A DNA stretch of 64,000 bases from Candidatus Hydrogenedentota bacterium (GCA_016182605.1 JACPGE010000038.1:1-64000); one strand, 5' to 3'; positions 33,879-43,272 are shown, numbered from the stretch's first letter. Translations and numbers: made by a program. Notes: generated by a model not told the origin, from the letters alone.

Positions 33879-35231
33879 ATGAAACTGGCGATCATGGGGA
33901 CCGGTTATGTGGGTCTGGTCAGCGGGGCGTGTTTTGCGGATCTGGGCCATGAAGTGATCTGCGTGGACATAGACGCGCAGAAGATCGAGAAGCTGAAGCA
34001 GGGGGAGGCGCCCATCTATGAGCCGGGCCTGGAGGAGATGGTCAGCAGCAACGTGGAGCAGGGACGGCTGGTGTTTACGACGGATATTGCGCACGCGGTC
34101 GAGAACTCGCTGATGGTGTTTGTCGCGGTGGGCACGCCGCCGCGCGAGGATGGCACGGCGGATTTGCAGTACGTGCTGGAGGTGGCGCGGAACGTGGGGC
34201 GGCACATCAACGGGTACAAGATCGTGGTGGACAAATCGACGGTTCCGGTGGGCACGGCGGAGAAGGTGCGGGCGGAAGTGCTGCGCGAGATGGCGGCGCG
34301 CGGGGTGTCGTACGAGTTCGATGTGGTTTCGAATCCGGAGTTTTTGAAGGAGGGCGCGGCGCTGGAGGATTTCATGAATCCGGACCGGGTGGTGATCGGG
34401 TGCGAGAACGTGCAGGTGAAGGTGTTGATGGAGGAGTTGTATTCCAATTTTGCGCGGAACGGGCGTCCGATCATTTGCATGTCGACGAAGTCGGCGGAGA
34501 TGACGAAGTATGCGGCGAACGCGATGCTTGCGACGAAGATCTCGTTTATGAACGAGATTGCGGGGATCTGCGAGCGGGTGGGGGCGAATGTGGACGATGT
34601 GCGCAAGGGGATCGGATCGGACAGCCGTATTGGCTACCGGTTCATTTTTCCGGGAATCGGTTATGGGGGGTCCTGTTTTCCGAAGGATGTGAAGGCGTTG
34701 ACGCAGACGGCGCGCGAGGCGGGCGCGGACCCGATGCTGCTGCCCGCGGTGGATGATGTGAACAACCGGCAGAAGCGGGTGCTGATCGACAAGATTGACG
34801 CGTATTATGAGGGCCAGTTGCGGGGAAAGACCTTTGCGCTTTGGGGGCTGGCGTTCAAACCGGAGACGGATGACGTGCGCGAGGCGCCTGCGCTGGTGAT
34901 GGCGGAGTGGCTGCTGGAGCACGGGGTGCGGCTGCGGGCGTTTGATCCGAAGGCGGCGGAGCAGGCGCGGCATCACCTTGGGGAGCATTCCTTGATGAGT
35001 TATTGCCCGAATTATTACGAAGCGCTTGAGGGGTGCGATGCGCTGATACTGGCGACGGAGTGGCCGTTCTTCCGGAACGTGGACTTTGACCGTTTGAAGA
35101 AGGGGTTGAAGAGTCCGGTGGTTTTTGACGGGAGGAATGTGTACAACCCCGCGGTGATGGCGCGGATGGGGTTTGATTATTTCAGTATTGGACGCGATGC
35201 GGTGCTGGCGCATTCGAAGCCGGGGGCGTGA
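33879..35231 (+). CDS. ugd: UDP-glucose/GDP-mannose 6-dehydrogenase
   Basis: A 450-residue NAD-dependent nucleotide-sugar dehydrogenase. It begins KLAIMGTGYVGLVSGACFADLG, the NAD-binding fold. VDKSTVPVGT, NPEFLKEG and the catalytic GGSCFPKD with Cys266 are present. The four-electron oxidation makes UDP-glucuronate (or GDP-mannuronate) for capsule, exopolysaccharide or LPS. Length and domain order are those of the UDP-glucose enzyme, so that substrate is more likely; the symbol is tentative. AGGAAAGAG precedes ATG. There are no glycosyltransferases nearby. Confidence 0.92.
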   Translation: MKLAIMGTGYVGLVSGACFADLGHEVICVDIDAQKIEKLKQGEAPIYEPGLEEMVSSNVEQGRLVFTTDIAHAVENSLMVFVAVGTPPREDGTADLQYVLEVARNVGRHINGYKIVVDKSTVPVGTAEKVRAEVLREMAARGVSYEFDVVSNPEFLKEGAALEDFMNPDRVVIGCENVQVKVLMEELYSNFARNGRPIICMSTKSAEMTKYAANAMLATKISFMNEIAGICERVGANVDDVRKGIGSDSRIGYRFIFPGIGYGGSCFPKDVKALTQTAREAGADPMLLPAVDDVNNRQKRVLIDKIDAYYEGQLRGKTFALWGLAFKPETDDVREAPALVMAEWLLEHGVRLRAFDPKAAEQARHHLGEHSLMSYCPNYYEALEGCDALILATEWPFFRNVDFDRLKKGLKSPVVFDGRNVYNPAVMARMGFDYFSIGRDAVLAHSKPGA

Positions 35232-35407
35232 GGGGCGCAGGCGCCGATCTTCAATTGCCGTGGCCAAGCGGCCCGTTTTCTTTTGCCGTGTTCTTGGCGG
35301 CCCTTCCGGCCTCCGGACTACAACCGCACGGGGGAAAGTTGTATCATGGCCCGGTGACACGTATCGCAATCCGATGTTGACGCATCAACCCAGGAGGTAC
35401 CCGTCCC

Positions 35408-36304
35408 GTGAACAAGATTGCTGTAGTCTGTATGGGCCTGGCGCTGGCCGGCCTCGCCTTGACCGCGTCCGCCGCGGAAAAGACCAAGATTGTGCTCGTT
35501 GCCGGCAAGGCGAGCCATGGCCGCTGGCAGCATGAACACAAGGCCGGCTGCCTGCTGCTGGCCGATCGCCTGAACAAAAACATGCCGGGCGTGGAGGCGG
35601 TGGTCACCACCGAGGGCTGGCCGAAGGACGATTCGATTTTCGACGGCGCCGCGGCGGTCATCATGTATTGCGACGGTGGCGCGGGCCACATGGTCAATCC
35701 CCATGCCGGGTTCTTCCAGGGGCTCATGGACAAGGGCGTGGGCATGGCCTGCCTGCACTACGCCGTGGAGGCGCCGAAGGGCAAGGAGGGCGGCAACTTC
35801 CTGAACTGGCTCGGCGGCTATTTCGAGCCGCACTGGTCGGTCAATCCCCACTGGACCGCGGACTACAAAGTGCTGCCGGATCACCCGATCGCGCAGGGCG
35901 TGAATCCCTTCTCTCAAAATGACGAGTGGTACTACCACATGCGCTTCCGCGACGGGATGGAAGGCGTGACGCCCATCCTCACCGCGCTGCCGCCCGCCGA
36001 GTCGCTTTCGCGCCCCGACGGTCCGCATGAGGGCAATCCCGCGGTGCGCGAAGCCGTCAAGAACGGCGAAGCCCAGCATATGGCCTGGGCCTATGAACGC
36101 CCCAACGGCGGCCGCTCCTTCGGCTTCACCGGCGGCCACTTTCACAAGAACTGGGGGAACGACGATTTCCGCAAGCTGGTGCTGAACGCCATTTGCTGGG
36201 TCGCCAAGGTGGATGTTCCGGAAGGCGGCGTGCCGTCCGAGACGCCCTCCACGGAAGAACTCGCCGCCAACCAGGACGAGCCCGCGAAGCCGGGCGAAGA
36301 GTAA
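35408..36304 (+). CDS. secreted ThuA-domain protein
   Basis: A 298-residue protein with a signal peptide (about 1-22, ASA|AE). The ThuA/glutamine-amidotransferase-like fold starts KIVLVAGKASHGRWQHEH and contains GVGMACLHYAVE and GFTGGHFHKNW. ThuA proteins are common in sugar catabolic loci; their reaction is unproven, with trehalose utilisation suggested. The C-terminal 25 residues are acidic and probably disordered. GTG 35408 lies downstream of AGGAGG. A clear terminator follows, so this is a single-gene unit. Confidence 0.85.
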   Translation: MNKIAVVCMGLALAGLALTASAAEKTKIVLVAGKASHGRWQHEHKAGCLLLADRLNKNMPGVEAVVTTEGWPKDDSIFDGAAAVIMYCDGGAGHMVNPHAGFFQGLMDKGVGMACLHYAVEAPKGKEGGNFLNWLGGYFEPHWSVNPHWTADYKVLPDHPIAQGVNPFSQNDEWYYHMRFRDGMEGVTPILTALPPAESLSRPDGPHEGNPAVREAVKNGEAQHMAWAYERPNGGRSFGFTGGHFHKNWGNDDFRKLVLNAICWVAKVDVPEGGVPSETPSTEELAANQDEPAKPGEE

Positions 36305-36353
36305 CGGCGCGCCGCAAGGCACGGCTCGAGAAAAGAAGAACGCCCATTGTCCG

Positions 36354-36387
36354 CCGCACGGTGCGCCCAGTGCCGTGCGGTCTTTTT
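36354..36387 (+). terminator. rho-independent terminator after ThuA gene
   Basis: CCGCACGG (36354-36361) and CCGTGCGG (36373-36380) form a perfect 8-bp stem with an 11-base loop, followed by TCTTTTT. Confidence 0.8.
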
Positions 36388-36410
36388 CCGGCATTGGCGG
36401 GGAAGAGCCT

Positions 36411-36508
36411 GGCGAATGCCAGCACCATCGCCACGCTGAGCATATTTCACCACGTTCCAAGAGGAACTCGTTGCCAGAAAGCTTTGAAGTGGTGAAATAT
36501 CCGGGCCA
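36411..36508 (+). repeat. dispersed hairpin repeat, copy C (best preserved)
   Basis: Carries perfect 12-base arms ATATTTCACCAC (36442-36453) and GTGGTGAAATAT (36489-36500). The flanks GCCAGCACCATCGCCACGCTGAG and ATCCGGGCC are shared with copy A in inverse orientation. It lies between the convergent ThuA and ABC-binding-protein genes. Confidence 0.75.
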
Positions 36509-36529
36509 AGCGTCCGCCCGCCGCCACCC

Positions 36530-38269
36530 TTACTGCCAGTTCTTGATGATCTCCTCGTAGGCCATCGTTTTTGGCTCCCGATCGGGCCGTTCGCCTTTGG
36601 GCGATCCCGGCGCGTCGAGCCATTCTTGCGCGGGCTTCTCCGGGTTCAAGACGGGGGAATACTTCTCCAGCTTCATCTTGCCCATGAGATCGTCCATCGC
36701 CTTCGCGATGTTGTCCATCGCCTGTTGCGGTGTCACTTCGCCCGTGACGGCTGGCGCGATGTTCTGCCACCACTGTTCCGCAAGCAGCGGATAGTGCGGC
36801 ACGTTGGGCCCGGAGCCGGTCCACATCTTCTCCACGGGCGACTTGTAGAAGGTCAAGAGGCCGCCGTAGTCGTCGCCCTGCTCTTCAAGATACTTGGAGA
36901 AGACCGTCGACTTGCGGATGGGCGTCTTGCCAACGAGAAACTTCTTCAGGCAGACGGATTTCGACACGCAGAACTGTGCCCAGAGCCACGCCGCTTTGCG
37001 TTCATCCCCCGTGACGCTCTTGTGCAAGATGGTCCAGCTTCCGGCGTCTTGATAGCCGATCTTCATACCCTCATCCCAATACTTGCCGTGGGGCGTCGGG
37101 GCGAGGCGCCACAGGGGCTTGCCATCCGCGCCCACCACGGGGCTGCCCGGCGCAATGAAGTCGTCGTCGCTAAGCCAGGTCGTGTATTGGAAGATGTGCT
37201 GGGCGATAATGCCGCGCGCGGGGACGGGACCCGCCTCGGCCCACTCCATCGAGGCCGCGAAGGGCGGCGCATAGCGCTTCATCCAGTCCACGTACTTCGT
37301 GAGCGCATAGACCGCCGCGGGGCCGTTGGCCTCGCCGCCACGCGTGACGGATGCGCCCACGGGCACGCCGTTCTCCACGCGGATGCCCCATTCGTCCACC
37401 GGGATCCCGTTGGGCAGGCCTCCGTCGCCCACGCCCGCAATCGAGAGCCACGCGTCGGTGAAGCGCCAGCCCAGCGAAGGCGATTTCTTGCCGTAGTCCA
37501 TGTGGCCGTAGACGGTCTGGCCGTCGATCTCGCGGCCGGTGAAGAATTCGGCAATGTCTTCATAGGCTTCCCAGTTTAGGGGCACGCCCAGATCGTAGCC
37601 GTACTTCGTCTTGAACTCCGCCTTGAGATCTTCGCGATTGAACCAGTCGTAGCGGAACCAGTAGAGGTTGGCAAACTGTTGATCCGGCAGTTGAAGCTGG
37701 TTGCCCTCGTAATCCTGCCCGAACTCAAGGTTGAGGAAATCCGGCAAATCCAGGTGCGGATTCGTAACCTCTTTTCCTTCACCCGCCATGTATTCCGTGA
37801 GGTTCAGCGCACTGTTCAGCCGCAGGTGCGTGCCGATCAGGTCCGCGTCGTTCACATAGACGTCGTACAGCTTGCGGCCGGTCTGGATCTGCGTCTGGAT
37901 CCGATCGACCACGTCGCCCTCGCCGAGAATGTCGTGGGTGACCTCAATGCCCGTGATTTCATTGAAGGCCTTTGTGAGCACTTCCGACTCCCAGGTGTGG
38001 GTCTTGATGCCTTCCGCGACCGACTTGATGGCCATGCCTCTGAAGGGCGCCGCCGCCTGCGCGAACCACTGGAACTCTGCGCGCATCTCCTCCGCCGGCT
38101 GGGAGGAGGGCTGAAACCCGGCTATCCACTTGTCGATGGCCGCACTGGCATCGGCCGCGGGCGCCGCGGCGCCGGACGCGGATTCGGGCGCGCCTCCGCC
38201 ACATCCTGCAAGGAGCGTCAGGACCGCGGGGAGCACAAGAACGCCAAGAGCTGTCAAGAAACGCTTCAT
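36530..38269 (-). CDS. ABC-transporter substrate-binding lipoprotein, glycerol (GlpV)-like
   Basis: A 579-residue lipoprotein: hydrophobic signal with lipobox LLAGC (Cys23), then an Ala/Ser-rich linker. The mature protein follows the large solute-binding proteins of glycerol-type ABC importers (SVAEGIKTHTWESEVLTKAF, LPDQQFANLYWFRYDWF, YGHMDYGKKSPSLGWRFTDAWLS, VDEWGIR, PHGKYWDEGMKIGYQDAGSW). The similarity is from memory and strong along the whole length. It would capture glycerol or a related polyol in the periplasm. GGAGG precedes the ATG. Notably no permease or ATPase gene is next to it, so it is an orphan component, perhaps with transporter genes elsewhere. Confidence 0.86.
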   Translation of the reverse strand: MKRFLTALGVLVLPAVLTLLAGCGGGAPESASGAAAPAADASAAIDKWIAGFQPSSQPAEEMRAEFQWFAQAAAPFRGMAIKSVAEGIKTHTWESEVLTKAFNEITGIEVTHDILGEGDVVDRIQTQIQTGRKLYDVYVNDADLIGTHLRLNSALNLTEYMAGEGKEVTNPHLDLPDFLNLEFGQDYEGNQLQLPDQQFANLYWFRYDWFNREDLKAEFKTKYGYDLGVPLNWEAYEDIAEFFTGREIDGQTVYGHMDYGKKSPSLGWRFTDAWLSIAGVGDGGLPNGIPVDEWGIRVENGVPVGASVTRGGEANGPAAVYALTKYVDWMKRYAPPFAASMEWAEAGPVPARGIIAQHIFQYTTWLSDDDFIAPGSPVVGADGKPLWRLAPTPHGKYWDEGMKIGYQDAGSWTILHKSVTGDERKAAWLWAQFCVSKSVCLKKFLVGKTPIRKSTVFSKYLEEQGDDYGGLLTFYKSPVEKMWTGSGPNVPHYPLLAEQWWQNIAPAVTGEVTPQQAMDNIAKAMDDLMGKMKLEKYSPVLNPEKPAQEWLDAPGSPKGERPDREPKTMAYEEIIKNWQ

Positions 38270-38424
38270 GAGTACAGACCTCCAACGATGGGATTTCCAG
38301 AGAGCCAAGCCGCAAGGGCATCAATGTAACACGCCGGGAGGCGGAAGGGAAGGCAGGGGCGGCAGAGGGGGTTCCCTGCATTTCGAGGGTGGGCACGGCA
38401 AAGAAACAGCGCACCGGCGGGCCA

Positions 38425-38991
38425 TTAGGTCCGCTCGCCGGTCCCCTTTGCCCGGGAGCGGCGGTGGAGCGAGCGATCGATGCGCTGATACTCCACAAAC
38501 TCAATGACTTTTTTCAAGGCCTCCGTCTCCTGCTCCAAACCCAGGCAGCGGTAAAACTCATAGCAGGAATCGCAGACGAATAGGCGCTCCACTATCGTCG
38601 CCACATCCTCTTTCTCCCGTCCCCGGGAAAAGAGGCAGTGGGGGGTCGCATTGTGCTCGAAGTCTTCGGCGCGCAGTTCGGAATTCAACACGAGTGCGCG
38701 CTGTTGCACCACCCCGAGAAAACTGCCGAGCAGGCCGAACTCCTCTGGCGTGAGCTTGGTGTATTCGCAAATGCCCGCGGCATGAACCATGGGAACCGTG
38801 ACGATGTTGAACTGCACTTCAAACAATTCAGACAGGGCGGAGTCCACGAAAGCCACCACGACCTCGGGTTTGGGAAAGCGCGTTGCGTAACTCACGTGCG
38901 TTTGGGCATTGTTCGCGATGCGGCAGAGGTGATCGAGTTTCATCGCCGATGTACTCAGATTCCCGACGGCACACGATACCGGGTTGCTCAT
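38425..38991 (-). CDS. conserved-looking protein of unknown function with Cys pairs
   Basis: A 188-residue soluble protein, no signal peptide. Visible features: SYATRFPKPEVVVAFVDSALSEL and NIVTVPMVHAAGICEYTKL, which look like an alpha/beta core, and a C-terminal FVCDSCYEFYRCLGLE with three cysteines that could bind metal. ATG 38991 is preceded by GAGGA; a -10-like TACAAT (minus strand, 39040-39035) lies about 45 bases upstream. I do not recognise a family. The basic tail (RIDRSLHRRSRAKG) suggests nucleic acid or membrane contact, but that is guesswork. Confidence 0.7.
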   Translation of the reverse strand: MSNPVSCAVGNLSTSAMKLDHLCRIANNAQTHVSYATRFPKPEVVVAFVDSALSELFEVQFNIVTVPMVHAAGICEYTKLTPEEFGLLGSFLGVVQQRALVLNSELRAEDFEHNATPHCLFSRGREKEDVATIVERLFVCDSCYEFYRCLGLEQETEALKKVIEFVEYQRIDRSLHRRSRAKGTGERT

Positions 38992-39099
38992 GCCAATCCT
39001 CACGACGTTCACGTTGACTACAAACCCAAACGTGATTGTAGCATGGGCCGGGGGGCGGGGTGTAACGATATCGAACAAAAATCCGGGGGGCGGTCGAAG

Positions 39100-39130
39100 A
39101 AAAGCCCGCGGGAAGTGGCCGCGGGCTTTT
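39100..39130 (-). terminator. terminator of the metallophosphatase gene
   Basis: AAAAGCCCGCGG (39100-39111) and CCGCGGGCTTTT (39119-39130): a perfect 12-bp stem with 7-base loop. On the minus strand the stem ends in a T-run, 27 bases after the stop of the gene at 39158. Confidence 0.88.
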
Positions 39131-39157
39131 ATGGATTGTCACAGTATCGCCAAGTAT

Positions 39158-40996
39158 CTACTTGGCTGCCTTCTTCTTTGCCCAGCTCTCCCACTTCTCC
39201 ACGAATTCCTCCCGCTCCGCACCCGGCTTCGATCGCGCAATCGGCGCCTTGGAATCCAGACTCTGCCGCCGCCCGGTGATGTCGTTCAATATAAACGCCA
39301 GGCGCAACGTCACGTAGGGCGTAGCCTCTTTCCGGAACAGCGCGTAGATCTGCTCCCGCTGTTCGAGGCCCGCGGTCCGCGCCAGCGCATACGAGGCGCG
39401 CTCGCGAACATATTCGGAGGGGTCTTCACTCTTCAGCAGGGCCATGAACTGCCCCGTGGCGTAGTCTTTCGGGGCGTGGAATTGCAGTGCGCCGATGAGG
39501 CGGATGCGTGTGGTCTCGTCGGCGTTTTTGTCGAGCGCCACCGCCGCGACGGCCCCCGCAAGCCCGGGCTCCATCGCAATTTCGAGCGCCCGCGCAACCT
39601 CATGCCGGACGTGGGCATCGGCATGGCTCAGGTAGGGAATCAGTTTGGGCGAAATCGAGGCGATGCCGATGCGGCGGATAGCCGTGGCGGCTGCCTGGGC
39701 CAGTTCCGGCGCGGTAGCATCGAGCAGCGGAAGCAGGGCCTCCGCGGCGGGCCGGTAAGCCATGGCGCCTGCTTCCGTGATGTTCTCCACTGTGGGCGAT
39801 GCCTTCAGCGATTCCAGCACGGCTTTGGGCACGGCCTCATCCTGCCAACGGACGAAGTAATCCATCTCCACGATTTTTTCCTGGGTCTTCGACCAGCAAA
39901 ATGTGCGGGAGGCGATACGGTCATCGTTCATATGAAAGATTGTGTAGGTGGGCTGATCGTATTCAAAGCGGTCGTCCGTCACGGCGCTCAGCGCTTCGGG
40001 GAAGTTGGCGCCAATATCGCCGCCATTGATCAGGTAGGTCACCCCCTCCGCATCGTTCCGTTCGCCCGCCTGGATGGGATAGAGGCGTTCGTAGATGTGG
40101 GTGTGCCCCGCCAGATCCAGATCCACATTCTGCCGGTCCAACGAATCTGCCAGCGGCTTGAAGGCGCTCTTGCCCCATTCCTTCCGGTTGTCCGTGGGGC
40201 CGTAGTAGCCCGTGCAATAGACCGGGAAGTGGTGCGCGACAATCTTGTACTGCGTGTCCTTTTGGGGAAGATTCCCATCGATCCATTCCACGGTCGGCTG
40301 GCCGGCGGTCTGCTCAAAGGATACCAGCGAAAAATGTGTGTTGCCCCAGGTGAAATCGGCAAAGGGTTCGCCCGCGCCCGGCAACTCGTGGTACTTGGCA
40401 AACCAGTCGTTCTCCGGGTCGAAGATCTGCGATCCCTCGTGGTTGCCTCGGGCAGTCACCATCCAGATCGATCCCGTAATCGCCTCGAAGCGCTTGAAAT
40501 GCTCCGGCCACAGATCATACTTGTGCCCGTTCACCACCAGATCGCCCTGAGTGACCACAAATTCCGGCTTCCACTGCATCATGTGATCGCTCATCTTCGT
40601 CTCCGCCCACCGATCGCTCCAGCGCCGGGAATCGCCGATCATGGCAAAGGTGATGGCGCGCGCCGCGGCCGGGGCCGTGATGAAGGTGGCCTCCTGCACA
40701 TCCTTGCCACAGGCGACCCGGTAATTATAGGTAGTTCCCGCCGTGAGTCCGGTCATGCGCAGGCGCTGGATCTTGACTTCGGCCTCCGCCTCGGCCTTCC
40801 GGTCATAGGCCCCGTTCTGCCCAAACTCAATCACGCCTTTTCCGGGCAGGTTCCCCTCCCAGATCAGCGTGGCGCCATCCTTCGTGATATTGTTGATGTG
40901 GGGTTTAATGTAGAAGCCCTGCTCCTGCGCCATCAACGGCTGGGCGAACACCAGTACGCCCGCCGCCAGACCGCACAGCCATCCGGTGAGTCTCAT
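39158..40996 (-). CDS. secreted purple-acid-phosphatase-like metallophosphoesterase with HEAT-like repeats
   Basis: A 612-residue protein with signal peptide (1-23, LMA|QE). A fibronectin-III-like domain (about 28-110, GLTAGTTYNYRV) precedes a calcineurin-type phosphatase (about 112-360) with all metal motifs: IGDSRRW, QGDLVVNG, RGNHEG, AHHFPVY, AGHTHIYER. The C-terminal 200 residues contain HEAT/PBS-like repeats (AAATAIRRIGIASIS, HVRHEVARALEIAM, YVRERASYALARTA), an unusual addition. It hydrolyses phosphate esters in the periplasm or outside. The gene ends in a strong terminator and appears monocistronic. Confidence 0.88.
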   Translation of the reverse strand: MRLTGWLCGLAAGVLVFAQPLMAQEQGFYIKPHINNITKDGATLIWEGNLPGKGVIEFGQNGAYDRKAEAEAEVKIQRLRMTGLTAGTTYNYRVACGKDVQEATFITAPAAARAITFAMIGDSRRWSDRWAETKMSDHMMQWKPEFVVTQGDLVVNGHKYDLWPEHFKRFEAITGSIWMVTARGNHEGSQIFDPENDWFAKYHELPGAGEPFADFTWGNTHFSLVSFEQTAGQPTVEWIDGNLPQKDTQYKIVAHHFPVYCTGYYGPTDNRKEWGKSAFKPLADSLDRQNVDLDLAGHTHIYERLYPIQAGERNDAEGVTYLINGGDIGANFPEALSAVTDDRFEYDQPTYTIFHMNDDRIASRTFCWSKTQEKIVEMDYFVRWQDEAVPKAVLESLKASPTVENITEAGAMAYRPAAEALLPLLDATAPELAQAAATAIRRIGIASISPKLIPYLSHADAHVRHEVARALEIAMEPGLAGAVAAVALDKNADETTRIRLIGALQFHAPKDYATGQFMALLKSEDPSEYVRERASYALARTAGLEQREQIYALFRKEATPYVTLRLAFILNDITGRRQSLDSKAPIARSKPGAEREEFVEKWESWAKKKAAK

Positions 40997-41202
40997 GCCT
41001 TGTCTCCTTGTTGCCGCAGCATGGAAGCGCCACGATCATTCTAATTCGCCCCGCATATGCGCTCCATAGGGTAACAATCGAGCGCGGGGCATATCCAACC
41101 CAGCCCGCGCCCAAGGTCCTTTTGTCCGGGGCTTGCGCGGGCCTTTGCGGGATCGGGTACAATCGCGGGCGATTCGTGTGGCGGGCAGGGAGCAACCCCG
41201 GA

Positions 41203-43272
41203 ATGGGCGCAAGGATGCATCAGCAGGGCGGCAAATATTCGATTGCGCTCCACAGTTTCGTCTGTGCGCTGTTCTTCGTGCTGATCGAGGGGATTAAGGC
41301 GTATCGATCGTCGCAGTGGAGCGGCACGACGGCGTGGGACTTGGGGGGAATCGCCGCGGGCCTGGCGCTTTATGCGGTGTTGCTCGCGCTGCTTGGGGGC
41401 GGGCTGCCCTGGGGGGCCGCGCGGCTGTGGAAGCGGGAATTCCTGGCGTCCGCGCCGGTGGCGGGCACGCTGGCGGGCCTGGTTGTGTGGGGGTGCCTGA
41501 GTCCGTACCGGGAGTTTGCGCCGACGCTGGATGATGCCGTGGTGGCGGGCGGGCTGGCAGCGCTGGGTTTTTCGGCCTGGCTGGGCCGGCGCGCGCTGGG
41601 GATGGGCGGCGCGGAGATCGCGGCGATCCTCTCCACGGCGTTGCTCTGTGGCTGCACCGCCCTGTATGCGTCAGGGCTCTATTGGCTCTTCGAGCCGGAT
41701 CGCGCGCGTTGGGTCACGGTCGTGCCGCTTGCGGCCGCGGGTATTGCGGGCGGCCTGGCGATTGGGTTGCGCTCTATTCCGGGGTTGCGCATGCCTTGGG
41801 TGCGGGTTGCGTGGAGCCTGTTGCTGGTGGCCGCGCCGGTGATCGCGTGCCGGGGCGCCACGTGGCGGTCGACGCGCGCCAGCGCGGACGCGCAGCCGAA
41901 TCTGGTTTTTGTTGTGGCGGACACGTTGCGCGCGAAATCGCTTGCGCTGCACGGCGGCCCGATCCCCTCCCCCGCTCTTGACGCAATGGCGGCGCGGGGG
42001 CATGTCTTCGAGCGCGCCTATTCGCTTGCGCCGTGGACCCTGCCTTCGATGACGTCGCTCTTCGGGTCGGACTATCCGCCGAGCCTTACGCCGGGCGCTT
42101 CGGGGGAGGTGTGGACGCAGCAACTCTGGCAGTATGCGGTGCAACCCGATCGCGAGACGCTCGCGGAGAAGCTGCGGGCACGGGGTTATGCGACGGGTGC
42201 GTTTACGGCGAACGCGTTTCTGCCGGTGGTGCCGGGGCTGATGGAGGGATTCGACACGCGTGCCAGCGCGCATCCGATTTTGTTGCTGCCGCAGGGGCTC
42301 TTCAATCACCTGCCCTTTTTGCAGGATGCGCTGCTGGCCTGGGCGCCGGCACTGGCTAATCTGCGGCCCCACGACACCACGCGCGATCTTGCGCATTACA
42401 GCGAGGCCTTTCTTCAGCGCAACCGCAATCGCCCCTTCTACCTTTGGGTGCATTACATCGATCCCCACGCGCCCTACGATCCGCCCGCGGCCTACCGCAC
42501 GCGCACGGGGGCGTGGCCTTTTTTTCACCCGTATACCGGCGGGGAGCGATGGGGCATTCCGATTCTTGGTCACAACTACACGGTACCGGAGGCCGATCGC
42601 GATTATGTTGCCTCGCTCTATGATGGCGAAGTGCGCTACATCGATGAGTTCATCGGGCGCTTGAATGGGGCCATTGTGGAGAACGGGCTTGCGGAAAACA
42701 CCTATGTGTGCGTGACCTCCGATCATGGCGAGGAACTTTGGGAACGGGGCGACTGGGGACATGGCCAGTCGCTTTATGATGAGCTGGTTCACGTGCCGCT
42801 GCTCATCACGGGTCCGGGCATTCCCGCGGGCCGGACGGGGGCGCCCGTTTCCGCGGTGGACCTCACTCCCACGCTGGCGGACTTTGTTGCGGCAGCGCCG
42901 GAGCCGGGCTGGAAGGGCGTGAGCCAGCGCGCCGCGATCGAGGGCCGCGCGGCGCTGGCGCCACGGCCGGTCTTTATGCAGGGCACAAGCAACAAGGCTT
43001 GGCCCCATCCGGTTCAGGCGGTGGTGGACGGCGGCTTCAAGCTGATGCGGGAACTGGACACGGGCGCGGTGCGCCTCTACGATTTGGCGGCGGATCCTGG
43101 GGAGACCGCCGATCGGTCCGCGGCCGAACCGGAGCGGGTGGCGGCCATGGCGGCGCTGCTGGACGCGTGGATGCTGGGATTTTCCGCGGTTTTTCCCGTG
43201 CCGGAGGGGGGCTCCCCGGGGGCGAACACGGAACTCTTCGATGAATTGCGCGGCATGGGCTACCTGCGCTGA
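41203..43272 (+). CDS. membrane-anchored sulfatase-superfamily hydrolase with Thr at the nucleophile position
   Basis: A 689-residue protein. Six to seven hydrophobic segments fill residues 13-216, then a sulfatase-fold domain (232-680) begins NLVFVVADTLR (Asp240). Where sulfatases have CxPxR the sequence is WTLPSM: Thr279 takes the cysteine's place and Met the arginine's, so formylglycine chemistry is impossible. A Thr nucleophile is known in phosphodiesterases and LtaS or EptA-type transferases of this superfamily. Metal motifs VTSDHGEELWERGDWGHG are intact. Transfer or hydrolysis of a phospho-headgroup is more likely than sulfatase activity. ATG 41203 is preceded by GGGAG; ATG 41215 is possible. 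Confidence 0.85.
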   Translation: MGARMHQQGGKYSIALHSFVCALFFVLIEGIKAYRSSQWSGTTAWDLGGIAAGLALYAVLLALLGGGLPWGAARLWKREFLASAPVAGTLAGLVVWGCLSPYREFAPTLDDAVVAGGLAALGFSAWLGRRALGMGGAEIAAILSTALLCGCTALYASGLYWLFEPDRARWVTVVPLAAAGIAGGLAIGLRSIPGLRMPWVRVAWSLLLVAAPVIACRGATWRSTRASADAQPNLVFVVADTLRAKSLALHGGPIPSPALDAMAARGHVFERAYSLAPWTLPSMTSLFGSDYPPSLTPGASGEVWTQQLWQYAVQPDRETLAEKLRARGYATGAFTANAFLPVVPGLMEGFDTRASAHPILLLPQGLFNHLPFLQDALLAWAPALANLRPHDTTRDLAHYSEAFLQRNRNRPFYLWVHYIDPHAPYDPPAAYRTRTGAWPFFHPYTGGERWGIPILGHNYTVPEADRDYVASLYDGEVRYIDEFIGRLNGAIVENGLAENTYVCVTSDHGEELWERGDWGHGQSLYDELVHVPLLITGPGIPAGRTGAPVSAVDLTPTLADFVAAAPEPGWKGVSQRAAIEGRAALAPRPVFMQGTSNKAWPHPVQAVVDGGFKLMRELDTGAVRLYDLAADPGETADRSAAEPERVAAMAALLDAWMLGFSAVFPVPEGGSPGANTELFDELRGMGYLR

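Noticed and set aside
41203-43272. Second client sulfatase for the formylglycine-generating enzyme
   Set aside because: The CxPxR motif is absent; Thr279 replaces the cysteine, so it cannot be an FGE substrate.
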